Both the position numbers and the translations under genes were made by a program. This document shows positions 45,662 to 58,731 of a DNA stretch of 64,000 bases, one piece after another. The stretch's first letter is position 1. Every line of letters starts with the position of its first letter. Source of the DNA: Malus domestica (lineage: Eukaryota > Streptophyta > Magnoliopsida > Rosales > Rosaceae); contig NC_091671.1 of assembly GCF_042453785.1 (NCBI RefSeq), positions 34,239,001 through 34,303,000 of the forward strand, read 5' to 3'. The notes under the pieces were generated by a model. The model saw only the letters and a list, made by a program, of their open reading frames with translations. It was not told where the DNA came from and did no database searches.

Positions 45662-45711
<50 letters not shown>
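45662..45711. repeat. (TC)~25 microsatellite in the SPA-gene leader/promoter
   Basis: An uninterrupted TC run about 490 bp before the start codon. It lies in the probable 5' leader or proximal promoter and could bind GAGA-type (BBR/BPC) factors. Confidence 0.9.
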
Positions 45712-45713
<2 letters not shown>

Positions 45714-46196
45714 ATGCTATATATAGACTTGTCTTTGTGTTTTGAGTATTGAGCAAGAGAGCTTTTTCTTGGTGGGTTTTTGTTGGTGATGGTGGTTGAG
45801 ATTGTTTGTTCTTAGAAACTGTGTTGGAAATTTCATGTATGTGACTGTGTATTTGAATTGTGAATTGGGTTTTGTGAATCTGTTCTTACTTTTTGTCAGA
45901 TCATTGTTATTGTGTTGGTGGAATGCTTTTTCCTGTTTTCTGGGTTCAAAGTTTGCATAGTTAAGCTTATTAATTAGTTTTGTGATTGTGGGCAGCTGGG
46001 AATCTGTTATTTGTTTGTGAAGTCAAGAACTTGCTGTGCTTGATGAGAGACTCGATTTTCGCTGTATCTATTTGCGCCGCAGAATGAGCTTCTGATTCAA
46101 GATGGTGGAAGTGAGAGAGTGCATTAGAAGTCGGAGAACTCCTCCGTGTATTGGATGTGTGTGTTCTGGCATTCATGCTGCTATAGGCGGATAACA

Positions 46197-49100
46197 ATGG
46201 AAGGCTCATCCGAGTCTGCTGGGCAGAATTCTGATAGCTCTAGAGGGTTGAATACTTCCAGAGTCTCAAACCGGAATCCAAGGGTTCATCGGGCTGGACG
46301 GTTTGGCTCGTCGGCTGAGGCATTTCAGGATTCGGATTTGAGAAAGGAGAGAGATAGTGTTGTGGTGGCACACACTGATGACCTTACAAACCAGGGTGGA
46401 TTGTCCGGGGTTTGTGAGGATGAGGTGGCGGTTGACCGTTTTGTCCGAGCTATTGAATGGGGTGATGTTAGCTTGAGGCAGTGGTTGGATAAACCGGATC
46501 GATCTGTTGATGTATTTGAATGCTTGCATGTATTTAGGCAAATAGTGGAAATTGTTAATGTAGCACATTCGCAAGGGATTGTTGTTCATAATGTGCGACC
46601 TTCATGTTTCGTCATGTCATCTTTCAACCACATCTCCTTTATCGAGTCTGCATCTTGTTCAGATTCTGGCACTGATTCTCCCGAGGATGAGTTAAACAGC
46701 CCAACTGAAGAAATTAAGGATTTTCACTCTCTCTTGCATCGTAATTTGCGTCAGCAACGAAGGAACTTAGGAAGAGAAAAATTTCAGTCTATGACAACTC
46801 CAAATGCCTTGTCGGAAACGAGTTGCATGCAGTCAAGTTCAATCTATGCAGCACGCGAATCGTTGGTACAAGAGAGTGAAAATGGAATCAGAGACCGAAA
46901 TGTTGAACTAGAAGATAAGAGACAACCATTTCCAATGAAACATATATTGCTTATGGAGACCAGTTGGTATACTAGTCCAGAAGAGGTTTCTGCTGGATCG
47001 AGTTCATGTGCTTCAGACATTTATCGGTTAGGGGTTCTTCTTTTTGAGGTTCGTAAATAAAAGCTTTCAATTGTTTATCTGTAGTATAAGTTAAATAAGA
47101 TCTTCAGCATTCAGTTATCATTTTATGTAATGGTAAAAGTTGTTTTTGTTCAGAGTTCTTGTGTTTTTGTTTTCGTGGACTAACGCGGTGGTGCTTGTGA
47201 CCAGTTATTCTGTCCACTCAGCTCAAGAGAAGAAAAGAGCAGGACAATGTCTAGTCTGAGACATCGAGTTCTTCCTCCTCAATTGCTGCTGAAATGGCCT
47301 AAAGAGGCTTCGTTTTGTTTATGGCTACTGCACCCTGAGCCAAATAGCCGGCCAAAAATGTGGTGAATACTCCTCACAAAATGGCCTTCCATCTCAGACG
47401 TTGATTTTTCTTTTCAAAAGCTACTATATATTCAGCCTAAAATAATACTGTGCATAAGTGCCAATATATCTTGGAAGTGGAATTCCGTTCTCAAAGAAGT
47501 CCGTGCACGTCAAACTTAGGTTAGGTCAGTAGGAAGGTTTCCGTAGATTTTCCAACCAGTGAAATTCATGTATTCGATTGGTGTTGGCAAATAAAGGATT
47601 AGAAGCATTAGGAGAAGAAGCCACTAGATTAACATGGCTATATAAGTGGAAGTAGATTTTTCAATTGCACTGAAAAGTTGGCTGATTGACTAGATGTTAA
47701 AAAATTTCTTCGTAACATAGGGTATCTGGTTAGCAACTGCCCTACATATACAGGTTTATCTTGTATTGTGTAATAGGATTTCGGTCCCCGAGTTTCATGG
47801 AAGTAATTGCTGTATATATAAACTGCATTACATATATCTGTAATTCATTACGTCATGAAATACTCCATTTTATGCCATTTTCTATAATTTGGTCTTGTAG
47901 TTCATAAATCCCCTTGTATCTTTCACTTTGTTCTGCATCTTTTCCTCTTCTACTGACTTGTAAAATAACTCTCTCCTGTTTCTTTTGTGATACATACTAT
48001 ACCTCCAGCGGGGTCACAATATCTAAATCTACTTTGTCTTTTGTTTCAGTGAGTTGCAACAAAGTGAATTCCTGAATGAACCAAGAGTTGATTTAGAAGA
48101 ACGTGAAGCGGCAATAGAGCTTAGAGAGAAAATAGAGGAGCAGGAATTATTGCTGGAATTCCTGCTGCTCATACAACAAGGGAAACAGGAATCTGCAGAT
48201 AAGTTGCAAAATACTCTTTCGTTTCTGTGTTGTGATATTAACGAAGTTATGAAGCACCAAATAACTTCTAAGAAAAAGGGCAGTTCAATCCCACAACTGG
48301 TGAAGGAAGATGATTCGACCTCAAGTTTCCCGTCTATGAATATTATTGACGATGATGATTCTGCTAGTGGGTCCAGAAAAAGGTCCAGAACAGGCATCTG
48401 GGTTCACAACGTAGAGGAAAGTGATGATAATTTGGATGGTCAGAAGACGGATACTGAAAATCAAGGTGTTCTCTCGAGAAGTTCTAGATTGATGAAGAAC
48501 TTTAAAAAGCTAGAGGCGGCATATTTTTTAACGAGATGGAGGCCCGTAAAGCAGTCAGCTAAACCGGCTAAACATTCACCAATAAGTAGTTCTGTTGTAA
48601 CTGAAAGAAGTTCTGTCAATAATTTGCAATCAAAAGAACAACATAGTGGAGGTAGACGAAGTGGTTGGATAGATCCATTTCTTGAGGGATTGTGCAAGTA
48701 TCTGTCTTTCTCGAAATTAAAAGTGAAGGCAGATTTGAAGCAAGGGGATCTTTTAAATACTTCAAATCTAGTATGCTCACTTAGTTTTGATCGTGATGGA
48801 GAATTTTTTGCTACAGCTGGTGTTAATAAGAAAATCAAAGTATTTGAATGTGACACAATAACAAATGAGGATCGTGATATCCACTATCCCGTGGTTGAAA
48901 TGGCTAGCAGGTCAAAGCTAAGCAGTATATGTTGGAATAGTTATATCAAAAGCCAGATTGCTTCAAGTAACTTTGAAGGTGTGGTGCAGGTAAGTCAAGC
49001 CTTATTTGTGATTCAAGTTATGACTTATTAGCTTGTTTTAACTAAATTGCTTAACATTTTCAGGTATGGGATGTTACAAGAAGTCAATTGTTTACGGAGA

Positions 49101-50971
49101 TGAGAGAACATGAAAGGCGTGTATGGTCCATTGATTTTTCATCAGCAGACCCAACAATGTTGGCTAGCGGGAGTGATGATGGTTCTGTAAAGCTATGGAG
49201 TATCAATCAGGCAATTCTACTTTTGCATTTGGTGGATGTCAGCTTTGAAACTAAACGTACTGCATTGATCTGTATGCATGACGTGTATGTCTAATTCTGG
49301 ATGTCTGATAAGCTGATTCTCTTTGTGGGTCGCTTCTGCAGGGAGTAAGTATTGGTACAATTAAAACAAAGGCGAATGTCTGCTGCGTACAGTTTCCATT
49401 GGACTCTAGTCGTTCCCTTGCCTTTGGTTCAGCGGATCATAAAATTTACTACTATGATCTTCGTAACTCAAAGGTTCCTCTGTGCACATTGATCGGACAC
49501 AACAAAACCGTGAGTTATGTCAAATTTGTGGATGGGACAAATCTCGTTTCTGCGTCCACTGACAATACGGTGAAGCTTTGGGATTTGTCAATGTCCTCAT
49601 CTCGGGTCATTGACACTCCAGTTCTATCATTCACCGGCCACACGAATGTGAAGGTATTATTTTATTAAAGCAATTCTAGGGGTGCTTTATGAGATTGATC
49701 TGAAATTGGTATATAATAATTGTGTTCTACTAGGTGCAAATATATTTCAGAAGCTTAAATACATGATGAATATTTTTAATATTTGATGCAAATGTTTTCC
49801 TGTAAATATTTCAGAACCTTCCAATATAGGCTGATTCTATAACCTAAACTTGTGGTGGATAATGAAATATTGTTCTTCATTGACCAATTTACTAATTTAA
49901 ATTTTTTTTGTCGCTTTCGGATGACCAAAGTTTTCCGCCATGAGTCTTTAACTGCAAAATCTTCTTATTCAAATGCAATCTTCAATGTTATCGATATTTA
50001 TGAAGGAAAACCGCTAAAGAACATAGTTTGTAAACGAGTAAATCTTTTATGCAGTTTTTCAAAGTTAGTCATTTGCATCTAAACAATGTTATTTTGAGCC
50101 CTGATAGTTATTTTCGTCTATTAGATGCAAGTTTAATATGGCCGTAGTGGTCTATGATTTATAGCTTATGCGTGTTTCCCTTGTTGCAGAACTTTGTGGG
50201 GTTGTCAGTTTCTGATGGTTACATTGCTACAGGCTCAGAGACTAATGAGGTAATTTAGACAAACATCTTCAATTTACCCCATGCACGGGTTGTTCGTATC
50301 TGGCTTCTATCATGCTACGACCAGTGAACCCAAATTTCTATTTTCTTATGTTCACTGGAAAATTCTGTAGGGTTCAAAGGAGGGCTAATGTGATAGGATG
50401 AACTTTCATTGTGGGTGTGGGGATACGATATATGTATTTAGTTAAAGGTTTCCAAAGCTTTCGTCTAAAAGTTTGAGAAAAATGACCTCTTCTAAAAATA
50501 AGGAAGAAACATGCTTTGAGATTAGTATATCAGCTAGCTACGTAGTTTTCTTCGGTGTAACTGTTTTACTTTGTAGTGACTCGTTTGAAAAGAATGTGAC
50601 GTGCTGTTTGAAAAGATAAGGTAAATTGCAGAAGTTACTTATGCAAGCCTAAGAAGGATCTTACCTATCCGTTTACTAATCAAATGTGTCTCATTGAAAA
50701 CTGTCAAATGAATTTTGAACAGACAATGCATCTCGTTTTGGTCATATTTAATGAATGATAATTATGTTCTTTGATTGATCAGGTTTTCATCTACCACAAG
50801 GCTTTTCCAATGCCGGCATTGTCATACAAGTTTCAGAACACAGACTCACTTTCCGGCCATGACACAGATGATGCTGCACAGTTTATCTCTTCCGTTTGTT
50901 GGCGAGGCCAAACCTCCACCTTAATTGCTGCAAATTCGACGGGGAATATAAAAATTTTGGAGATGGTTTGA
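46197..50971 (+). CDS. SPA1-related protein (SPA3/SPA4-like), COP1 partner
   Basis: Seven exons: 46197-47048, 47205-47362, 48050-48989, 49064-49210, 49342-49653, 50190-50249 and 50783-50971 (885 residues). SPA proteins bind COP1 and form the CUL4-DDB1 ubiquitin ligase that destroys photomorphogenesis factors in the dark. The start MEGSSES fits the SPA3/4 type; an upstream in-frame ATG at 46146 adds 17 unconserved residues. The kinase-like N-terminus is degenerate: [10 protein letters not shown] replaces HRDxKxxN, as usual for SPA. A coiled coil at about 338-410 ([20 protein letters not shown]) is followed by WD40 repeats from about 570 to the end, including [26 protein letters not shown] and FSGHTNVK-like words (FTGHTNVK). 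Intron 4 has a GC donor. The 5' leader holds a TC repeat. Confidence 0.95.
49211..49341 (+). other. GC-AG intron (intron 4 of the SPA gene)
   Basis: Conserved coding sequence ends ...SINQ with AATCAG/GCAATTC and resumes after TTCTGCAG/GGAGTAAG. The intron therefore starts with GC, not GT, although the surrounding AG/GCA matches the GC-AG class. Confidence 0.75.
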
Positions 50972-50999
50972 TGATCTCCAAGGTGATTCTTGAATCTGG

Positions 51000-51345
51000 C
51001 AGGATATATGGGGTGTTGAGGAGAAAATGAGGTAAAAGAATCTTATGCCAGAGAAGCTTGTTAGCTCATATGGGCTTTAGGTCATAGGAACTCAATGTTT
51101 CCAAGCAACATTGCAAATTTTGGTATTAGATGATTAGCGGGATAAGTGGTTAATGAGAAAAGTGAGAATGTTCTTGTTCAATTGCTATGTGTAGATAGAA
51201 ATTTAAAGGAAATAGAAGGGTACAAAAATTGGTATTTCTGTGTAATTTTTAATACAATTCAAATCAATTTATATATCTATAATTTTCGAATTCATCTCTT
51301 TCTATGTTTTGTCTTCTAAATGAGAAAATTGTAGTATTACTCTCT
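51000..51345. other. SPA-gene 3' flank
   Basis: Probable 3' UTR and downstream AT-rich sequence. No separate feature. Confidence 0.4.
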
Positions 51346-51353
51346 ATTTTAAA

Positions 51354-51524
51354 AATTGAAGCAATGGTCTCTTAATTAAAAATTTATGACCATTGGTTCC
51401 TTAACTTATTAAAACATGCAATTATGGTCATTTTTGTTAACTTTGTCAGAATTTAGTCAAATGAGCCGTGTTGGAAGGAGTACTGCTATAATTGAGTTAA
51501 AGTTGAAGGACCATTGTTTCAATT
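51354..51524. mobile_element. MITE-like element with 16-bp inverted ends
   Basis: AATTGAAGCAATGGTC at the left and GACCATTGTTTCAATT at the right differ by one base as inverted repeats; the unit is 171 bp. Confidence 0.6.
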
Positions 51525-51707
51525 GGTTTAAAGGTGAGAGGCCATTTCACTACTTGATTTTCCATATTTGTCCCTTGATGAGTGGAAATCACTTCCTCAA
51601 ACTAAATCATATATGGATTTGGAAAATGCTTTCAACTTTTCATTTACTCTTTTTTTTGGGTATGATACGACATGTCTGGGACACACTACCATTGTATAAA
51701 ACACAAA

Positions 51708-52156
51708 GTTCTAAAAGACGCTAGGCGCTAGTCGGACGGTGGGTTGGGGCCTAGAGCTTAGGTGAATTTAATTAAATCTATTATTTTTTGTGTAAATAAG
51801 TGTATGTTTATACTTAAAATATATATGATTTCATCATAAATTATAAAATAGAATGATATATCTATTATGAGCTATTGGACATAATAAAAACATGGGAACA
51901 AACATATAATGTGTGTTCATTTAAGTATTCAACAAGTCTATTACAATTTATTGAAAAAATCAAATGCAAAATGAAAGTTATCTATTTTATGTCTAAGTGA
52001 GTCGCAACCTAGGCGGGTCTGGGCGGACTAGATGGTCTAGATGGGCGCCTTAATAGGTCTAGGCGCATTTTCTTAATTTTCAAACACCTAAGCATTAATC
52101 AGGATGGTGACCAACCACCTAGCGCCTAGGCGGCACTAGGCGGGGATTTTTAGAAC
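51708..52156. mobile_element. GC-ended foldback element, family F, copy 2
   Basis: GTTCTAAAAGACGCTAGGCG start and GGCGGGGATTTTTAGAAC end; homologous to 43429-43854 with an AT-rich centre and CTAGGCG words near both ends. Confidence 0.66.
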
Positions 52157-52159
52157 AGT

Positions 52160-52950
52160 GATAAAACACACAATCATGTTGTAGACTTAATGTGATAGGG
52201 ATTAGGGTAGTGCTACTCACATGCTCCTCTTTACCCTACGCACATTTTCTGTTAATTTTTATCATCTGATTATCTTCAATTAATTCAATTCAATGGCCGA
52301 AAATTTAGAAAAGTGTGTAGATAGTGCCACCCAATGTGCTAATGTCATGTTGGTTCGGGTTAAGAAGTTGGGTTGTATAGCATTGTCTGTTTATCTTGAG
52401 AGGAATTGATTAATTGGACTAATTTTATTGCTAATAAAATTCACATGTCATGTAATTTCAAATACTTATGAACCTATGTTTCTTCCTATTTGGTAATGTG
52501 AATTAGTGCTAGTCCTCTTCACCTTTATAGGTTTAATGTTTGATAATGGAAAAATTCGAATTACTTTATATTGTGCGACTTAACTCACATACCCGACTCT
52601 TTAAGGTACGTTGTTCAAAAAAATTCTTGTGATGTAGCTGACTGATTGTGTAAATTAATGCAAATTTCCTTAACCATTTTAAAGAAGTAACCAATTTACT
52701 CTAAAAAATTAAATTCAAATACCACATCTTAATAGATTCACCCAAATGGACCAATTCTTTTTTCTTTTCGGTTAATGAGGTTTTGGTCATGCATGTTATG
52801 TTCTTATTACCAGTTCTGTCCTTTTAAACTTAGGAAAACTAATGAAAAGAGTTTGAAAATTTTGATTTAAAAAAAAAAAAAGATTAAAAAAAATTCAAAT
52901 GAAAGTTTTATTTTTTATGATTTTTTGCACAATATTTGTTTGTTCTTGGT
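52160..52950. other. Intergenic, no gene recognised
   Basis: No coding or named repeat signal. Confidence 0.35.
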
Positions 52951-52953
52951 CAT

Positions 52954-53522
52954 TAGAGCATCTCTAATAGAGTCCCTACAACCGTATAGTCTCTAAATTT
53001 AAGGACAAAACGCTTCCAATGAGTTGGAATTGAAGTTTTCAAAGTATTTCAATGTATAGGGACTCGTTGGATACCTCAAAGAAATTATCAATTATGAGGA
53101 CTACATATAGGAACTCAAATGACCCATATTAATTTTGAGTGAGAATGCTGCTGCTTTTTATGTTTTTTTCTCCTTGTTTTTTGAAACAACCCACGTGTGA
53201 CAGCTTCTCATTTAATTTTCTCATATAGTTTTGTTTTTTTAACTCTTGAAAAATCAATGGTAGAGATAAGTTTTTTTTTTTTTAATTTTTAATTTTTAAT
53301 TTTTTTTTAATTTTTAAATTTTTTTTTTTTTTATCAGTGGTCACAATACTTCAACAAATGAACAATACATTTTGATATTTTAGTCCTTACATTTAGAGAT
53401 TAAACTATAAGCATTTCTCATTGCATTGCAGACAATATTCTTTTTAAGGATTCAAATATTTCTTTAAAGCCCCTAAATAAGTCCTCAAAGTTGGTGTAAG
53501 GACTTCTATTGCAGATGCTTTT
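52954..53522. mobile_element. MITE-like element, about 570 bp
   Basis: GAGCATCTCTAATAGAGTCC at the left and GGACTTCTATTGCAGATGCT at the right are imperfect inverted ends. T-rich low-complexity sequence lies at 53270-53332. Confidence 0.55.
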
Positions 53523-53524
53523 AG

Positions 53525-54850
53525 ATTTAACATATCACTGACAAACAAGAGCAAACATAAGTGTGCATAAAGCGAAAAAAAAAATAATTCCCTTTCTTAA
53601 AGGATTATAAATCAAGAGATAAGAAGATTCAAACTTCAACGCATGAAGCGATTAACAAACCTAATTCACTTACTGCATTTGCATTTTTTTTAAATGGAGG
53701 AGGCTCGGTGATGGAAGTCCGGCCACCCTTTGATTTGTTCTTGACTTCCTCTAATCACGAAGAGTCAAATCGTTGATATCTTCTGCCACCCAATCTGTTG
53801 CAAACACCACAATTAAAGGTGTAGTAATTATTTTAAGATTTGTATAACAATAGAAGATTATCCTCACCCAGCTTATTGTGTAGCCAGCATTATGTCAGTA
53901 TCCCTTATCAGTATTCAGTACAATTGCTTAAATTGCTTTTGTCAATTTCTAATTTTGGCTGCCAACAAAAATTAGGTAAATTTCAGTTACGTTAAAAGAC
54001 TTTATAGCTCTACTCAAGGGGTTGGTCTAAATAGAAAACAAGCAAAGATTTGGAATTTCTAACCTTAACAATTATGGGGTTCACCGGTTATGTTTTGGTC
54101 TGTATTGTTTAACTCGAAAACCAGTATGTTGCCGCCTCACGTGATATCGGGACTGCATGAAGAGAAGAATTATTCCGCTATCGATGTGTGGTGAGATACC
54201 TCAAAAGGACTCTAAAACAGCTCAAAAGAGGAGGAAAAAGAAGGAAGAATGAATGAAAACAAAATCTTACAAGTGCATACAACTTTATGACTTTTAGATT
54301 TTGGTTTTTAATTTTCACTTTATGTGCGTTTCCTTGTCATTTACATCTCTCCCGTCACCCTTCTCCACTTTTCAATCTATCCCATGTATTTATCCACTAT
54401 CACTAACGCTAGGGAAAAAAAAAAGCGAAAACAAAATAGTTATCAAATCGACAAGTATAGTTTTTTAAATTACCAATCATTTGTACCCGTTATGATTACA
54501 AGCAAAGGCCAAAATTCTAGTTCCAAAGTTCCGAAAAGAAGAAAAAACGCAAGGTGGATGAACAGTAACAGTATATTAATGTATGATTGTAAAAGTTCTA
54601 GATATATAATCAACCTACAGAAACAATGATGCCGACCAAACACCTGTTTGGTTTCCAGAATGTGACAACTTAAGGATATGCTCAAAGGGACACTAATCTT
54701 AATCTTCCTCATCAACCTTAACTCTATCAAACTTCGCATCAAAACTCGATGATATCCCTTAAATTCCCAACAAACTGTTGTCTTAGCCTGTTGATACGAG
54801 TTCTCTTCTTTTTCTTTCACCGATTCAATTTTCAAGAATTTCCACACAAT
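53525..54850. other. Intergenic and GT14-gene 3' flank
   Basis: A few open frames on both strands at 54324-54847 have no family signal. About 54600-54850 is probably the 3' UTR of the minus-strand gene. Confidence 0.4.
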
Positions 54851-56878
54851 CTATTTACACTGGTTTTGACCAAACTTAGCTGTCAAGGCAAGCCTACTCA
54901 CGAGGTGGCGAAGCCTGTCGGCGCCCGGACCTGGTTTGATCTTGTTCGGGTTCCCAACCCTGGAGCATTTGGGTTTGCCAGCACACCAGCCGCCGGGAGT
55001 GAAGCTGTCTTTTCTTCGGTGAAGTAATTCCTTATCGATCCTGTCCAGGACAGGGTCATCGTGTCTGAACTTCCGAGCAAAGGCAGCACCGCTTGCAGTC
55101 ATCTTGTTTGTGTCATTAATGTTGAGGGTGTGGGGATGCTGCTTGGGAGGAATGTCCCAAGAAATATAGTGCAAATCATGGTTGACGGCAGTTTTGGCAA
55201 ACTCCGGCTCATTGCATATAACAGTGTGAAAGTAGCCTTCCGGTGAAGAAACAAAGTTTGTGTAATACATGAGAAGGGTCCTCGGAAGATTGTCCCAACC
55301 CCAAACACAATACTCGACGAACCAGCGTGATAAGACCATCCATGCCGAACCTGCAACAGAGGTGCATATTAACTGATTGTGCAAAACAAAGAGCAAAACT
55401 GGCAATGCTGCATGCAGGATAAAATAATATATCCTAAGAGTATAGCCAACACTATCGGTTTTATAGGGAGAAAAAAACATACTCTATACTAATTGAAGAG
55501 CTACTGATTCAGTTAATGTAGTCTGCTCACAAATTGTTCGAAGTAAATAAATCTAGTTTTCAAATTGATTCACTGATTCAATGTGAAATATCGAAACCAA
55601 ATTTCATCCCTGTAAATAACCCCCTCAACTTTCCAGTAAACCTTTTCTGTGGAAAGGCAGTAGACATGTTACAAACAAGATAACAAATGAGATTATCACA
55701 CCGGTTATGTTTTTATGTAAATCCCCCATACGGCTCACTAAGAATTCCAGTAACCAGGCTATTTCTTCTCAGCAGAAGAAAGAACAAACTAGGCAACAGC
55801 ATATACAAGAACATTAATAAAAACATATATTTCACTGAATGTTCTATGTCAAGATTTATAAGTTAGTCTTCTCTACATGAAGTTTTGATTTGTCAGGTTA
55901 AAAATTGTGAGCGGCCAGAGATCTAGAGAAAAGTAAAATACTCACCAGTAAACAATTTAAATGCAGTGGGCAATGTTCGCCTCGGTGTAACCCAAAAAAC
56001 ATCCTGTTTTTTAGATGAGTAGAGACCAGGGTCTAAAATCAAGGGCATTGCTCGTTTTTCCCTAAAAGATGAAAGTAAACATAGCATCAGTGATAGTAAT
56101 AAATATGTAAGCATTCTATACATGTCCAGAGAGAGAGAACTCACTCTTTCCAGCCAAGTTGGCTTGTGTGCTCAATGAAATTCAGATTTCGGTTTAAAGT
56201 TGAAAACGTGTGAATAAGATCTGCATGAAAACATTTTGAACAGTTTCTTTTAGCACAAAAACTCACATTTTAAGATAAGTTTACAACCGTAATTGATATG
56301 GACTCACCATCTTGAGTAACAAGTGGATAATCCGAGGCGCTGAGATTGATAAACCAATCCCAATCCTTACTCCTCCTGAGAAGAATTGCGCAGGCATGAA
56401 GAGTATTAGCAACCATTGTTGGCCCTCTGTAAGTTACCATATTAGCTTTCTTGATCACAAACACATTCCCAACTGTATTAAAGAGAGTCTCGTTGTCCAC
56501 TCGCGAAGCAAGCTCCAATCTTTCTGCTACCGGAGACTCAAGGTCTAAATGAAGAACATATTGATTCAACGGATGGTAAAGCGCTTTGAGAGTTCTCCAA
56601 AGCTTTTCCAAATCTCCTTTTGATCCGGAAATTAGATAAGCAAAGCGAGGAATCGCTGGTAGCGGAGGAGGGGGTGGACTTTGTGAAATTATTGTCTCAG
56701 CAAAAGCTGGACTAGATTGATTTGTTACTACCCTAGATGGTAAAAGGGAAAAGATCGAATTGATTGCGTTTCGTGAAGAGACGAGACCCGAGTTCAAGGA
56801 AGTAGCTAGAAGGAATATGCAGATGACAGAGCTTATGACAAGAGGGACTAGCCATTTCTTCTCCACTGCAGACCCCAT
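54851..56878 (-). CDS. GT14 Core-2/I-branching glycosyltransferase, GLCAT14-like
   Basis: Four exons on the minus strand: 56308-56878, 56145-56220, 55946-56061 and 54851-55350 (420 residues, GT-AG introns). The family includes GLCAT14A-C, Golgi beta-glucuronosyltransferases that add glucuronic acid to arabinogalactan-protein side chains. Type II topology: short cytosolic MGSAVEKKW, anchor helix at about 10-28, a proline-rich stem (SPPPPPLPAIP, 67-77), then the catalytic domain from RFAYLISGSKGD (78-89), with HPLNQYVLHLD, DWDWFINLSASDYPL, an ILDPGLY segment, SAWMVLSRWFVEYC and YYTNFVSSPEGYFHTVICN. The length fits the family. I chose MGSAV over the upstream in-frame ATG at 56884 because it matches the family start. 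A 5' leader intron (donor at 57560) and a TATA-like TTTTAAATA near 57840-57848 place the promoter near 57.85 kb. Confidence 0.94.
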
Positions 56879-56949
56879 TACCAAACCTTATGATGGGTTC
56901 TTCCAATCAATCTATTGCCACATAACCGTGTTCCTCAACTGATCAAGCG

Positions 56950-57555
56950 CATCCGAATGAGATGTAGATTAAGACTACTTTCTCGTAAATATTCCAAAGT
57001 CAAGACTTTTGCAACAGCTGTTGAATCAAATACCAAATATTAAAATACATACATTAGATTCATAAATTGTTACGTAGTTATGGTAAAACAAAGAATATTG
57101 TAGCGTTGCCGTATACATTTAGCTGACAAATTGGTGCTAAGAACTGCCAAAACAATACTATTTTATAAAATTATCATCAACCAAACAAAAAGTAATGGCA
57201 CAAGATACACAATTGGAGCATCGAGAAAATCGACAACGGAACAACGGAATTCAAACAAAACAAATTAAAATATATACCAAAAGACTGGACTGCAACCTTG
57301 TTTCCAATTAGTCAATACAAATAAAATATCAGATATTTGCACTGACAGTGACACAATTAGTAGCAAAAACTATATGTCTAAGCAGAAGCAAATTCCAAAT
57401 TTTGTATCCCTAATAACAATATGGAATATCTGCAGAGAGTAATAAAAAAAATCAAATATTGACTCAGTTATGCAAAACAAAGGGGAAACCCAGATCAGAA
57501 AATCGCAGTTTTGTGAAACCCAACAAGAAAAGAACAAACCAGAAATCAGATGTCA
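56950..57555 (-). other. Probable leader intron of the GT14 gene
   Basis: AT-rich, with no coding signal, between the inferred donor at 57560 and an acceptor just upstream of the start codon. Confidence 0.4.
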
Positions 57556-57559
57556 CATA

Positions 57560-57850
57560 CCAAGGCAGCTGAATCGTGAGCTCGAAAATACAAAATAAAT
57601 AAAACCCAGAAAAGTTGGAAGCGTTCCGATACAAAGATGTAAACTTTATTGAGGGAGAGCGAGAGATGTGAGAGGAAGTAGAACCTGTTGATATCTTTTT
57701 CTGGTGGACAAGATGAAGAGCAAGAGCCTCTGTGCACGTTGAGGAATAAACAAAAAGGAGATTTGGAGAGAGACAGAATCATGCGAGAGGAGAGAGAGAG
57801 AGGAGAGGGACAGGGCGGGGGAAGTGGGGAGCTTGATGGTATTTAAAAGG
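57560..57850 (-). promoter_or_regulatory. Probable GT14-gene promoter edge and noncoding first exon
   Basis: On the minus strand CCTTTTAAATACC (about 57838-57850) is followed by a GA/CT-rich leader. The donor CCTTG/GTATGTG has its intron starting at 57560. A plausible acceptor CTTGATCAG lies near 56940. Inferred from sequence only. Confidence 0.45.
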
Positions 57851-57854
57851 GAAC

Positions 57855-58580
57855 GAACGTGAATGTTTGTTTGCCTCACACCTGGACTCGGAGACCCAGG
57901 CGTTTTGGTTTTGTTGGGTCTCTTCTATCTGGGATTCACCAACACAACACGGCAACTGATTTCAACTGCTTTCCGTATCTTTGTTCATCTGCTGTTACAT
58001 TCTCTCTGCGTTTCACTTTCCTCTACTTTTTCTGTTTTCGGAGGAGAAACGGTAAAGTTTTTATTAGATTGCTGATAACGATTTCAATCTTGGCAACGTG
58101 ACGGGTAGTATCTGGAGCTTCCTCAAATCAACAAAATTCGGTTTTTGTTTTATATTTTTCCTCGATGTAGTTTTCAGCTGTAATTACTAATTGAATTAGG
58201 ATTTTTTTTCCTCTAAATTCCCTTTTTCTTTAATTATTTTTTATTTAAACGATCACGATCACGATTAAATATAGAAAAAGAAGATTTGGAACCGAGAAAA
58301 ATCCTATTCTTACAAATTAATGTGGTGGATTCCATGTGGGGCAAGGTAATGCAGATCAACGGCTGTCGTTTGTCACCTATTGAGTGTAGGATTTCATTGA
58401 ATTGTTATCTTTGGCATTAGTTTCATCTCTCTTTCGTATCGTAAAATTAAGGAGAATAAGTGATTGTTTTCTGGTCAAACCAAAATATTTAATTGTGACT
58501 TTGACCAAAAAAAAAATTTAATTGTGAAAGAAAGCATTTACAAACTTACAAATAATGACCCGTTTAAGGGGAATAAAAGG
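57855..58580. other. Intergenic, no gene recognised
   Basis: Short overlapping plus-strand frames at 57859-58101 have no family signal. Confidence 0.35.
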
Positions 58581-58585
58581 TTTTA

Positions 58586-58700
58586 TAAATAACCACTTAA
58601 TACTACAATTTAATGATATTCATTTTCACTTATGAGTGAGAAATCTTATGTTCAATTTTCGTTAAAGGCGAATTTAATATCGTTTGTTCTAAAAAAAAAG
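58586..58700 (+). mobile_element. SINE family S, internally deleted copy
   Basis: CCACTTAATACTACAATTTA ... TTCACTTATGAGTGAGAAAT ... GGCGAATTTAATATCGTTTG followed by A-runs. The 5' part and 3' end are present and the middle is missing. Confidence 0.55.
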
Positions 58701-58731
58701 GTTTCATAAATTAAAAAAAAAATAAAATAAA

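Noticed and set aside
54851-55246. Open frames antisense to, or in other frames of, the GT14 last exon
   Set aside because: They are shadows of the conserved coding exon on the minus strand.
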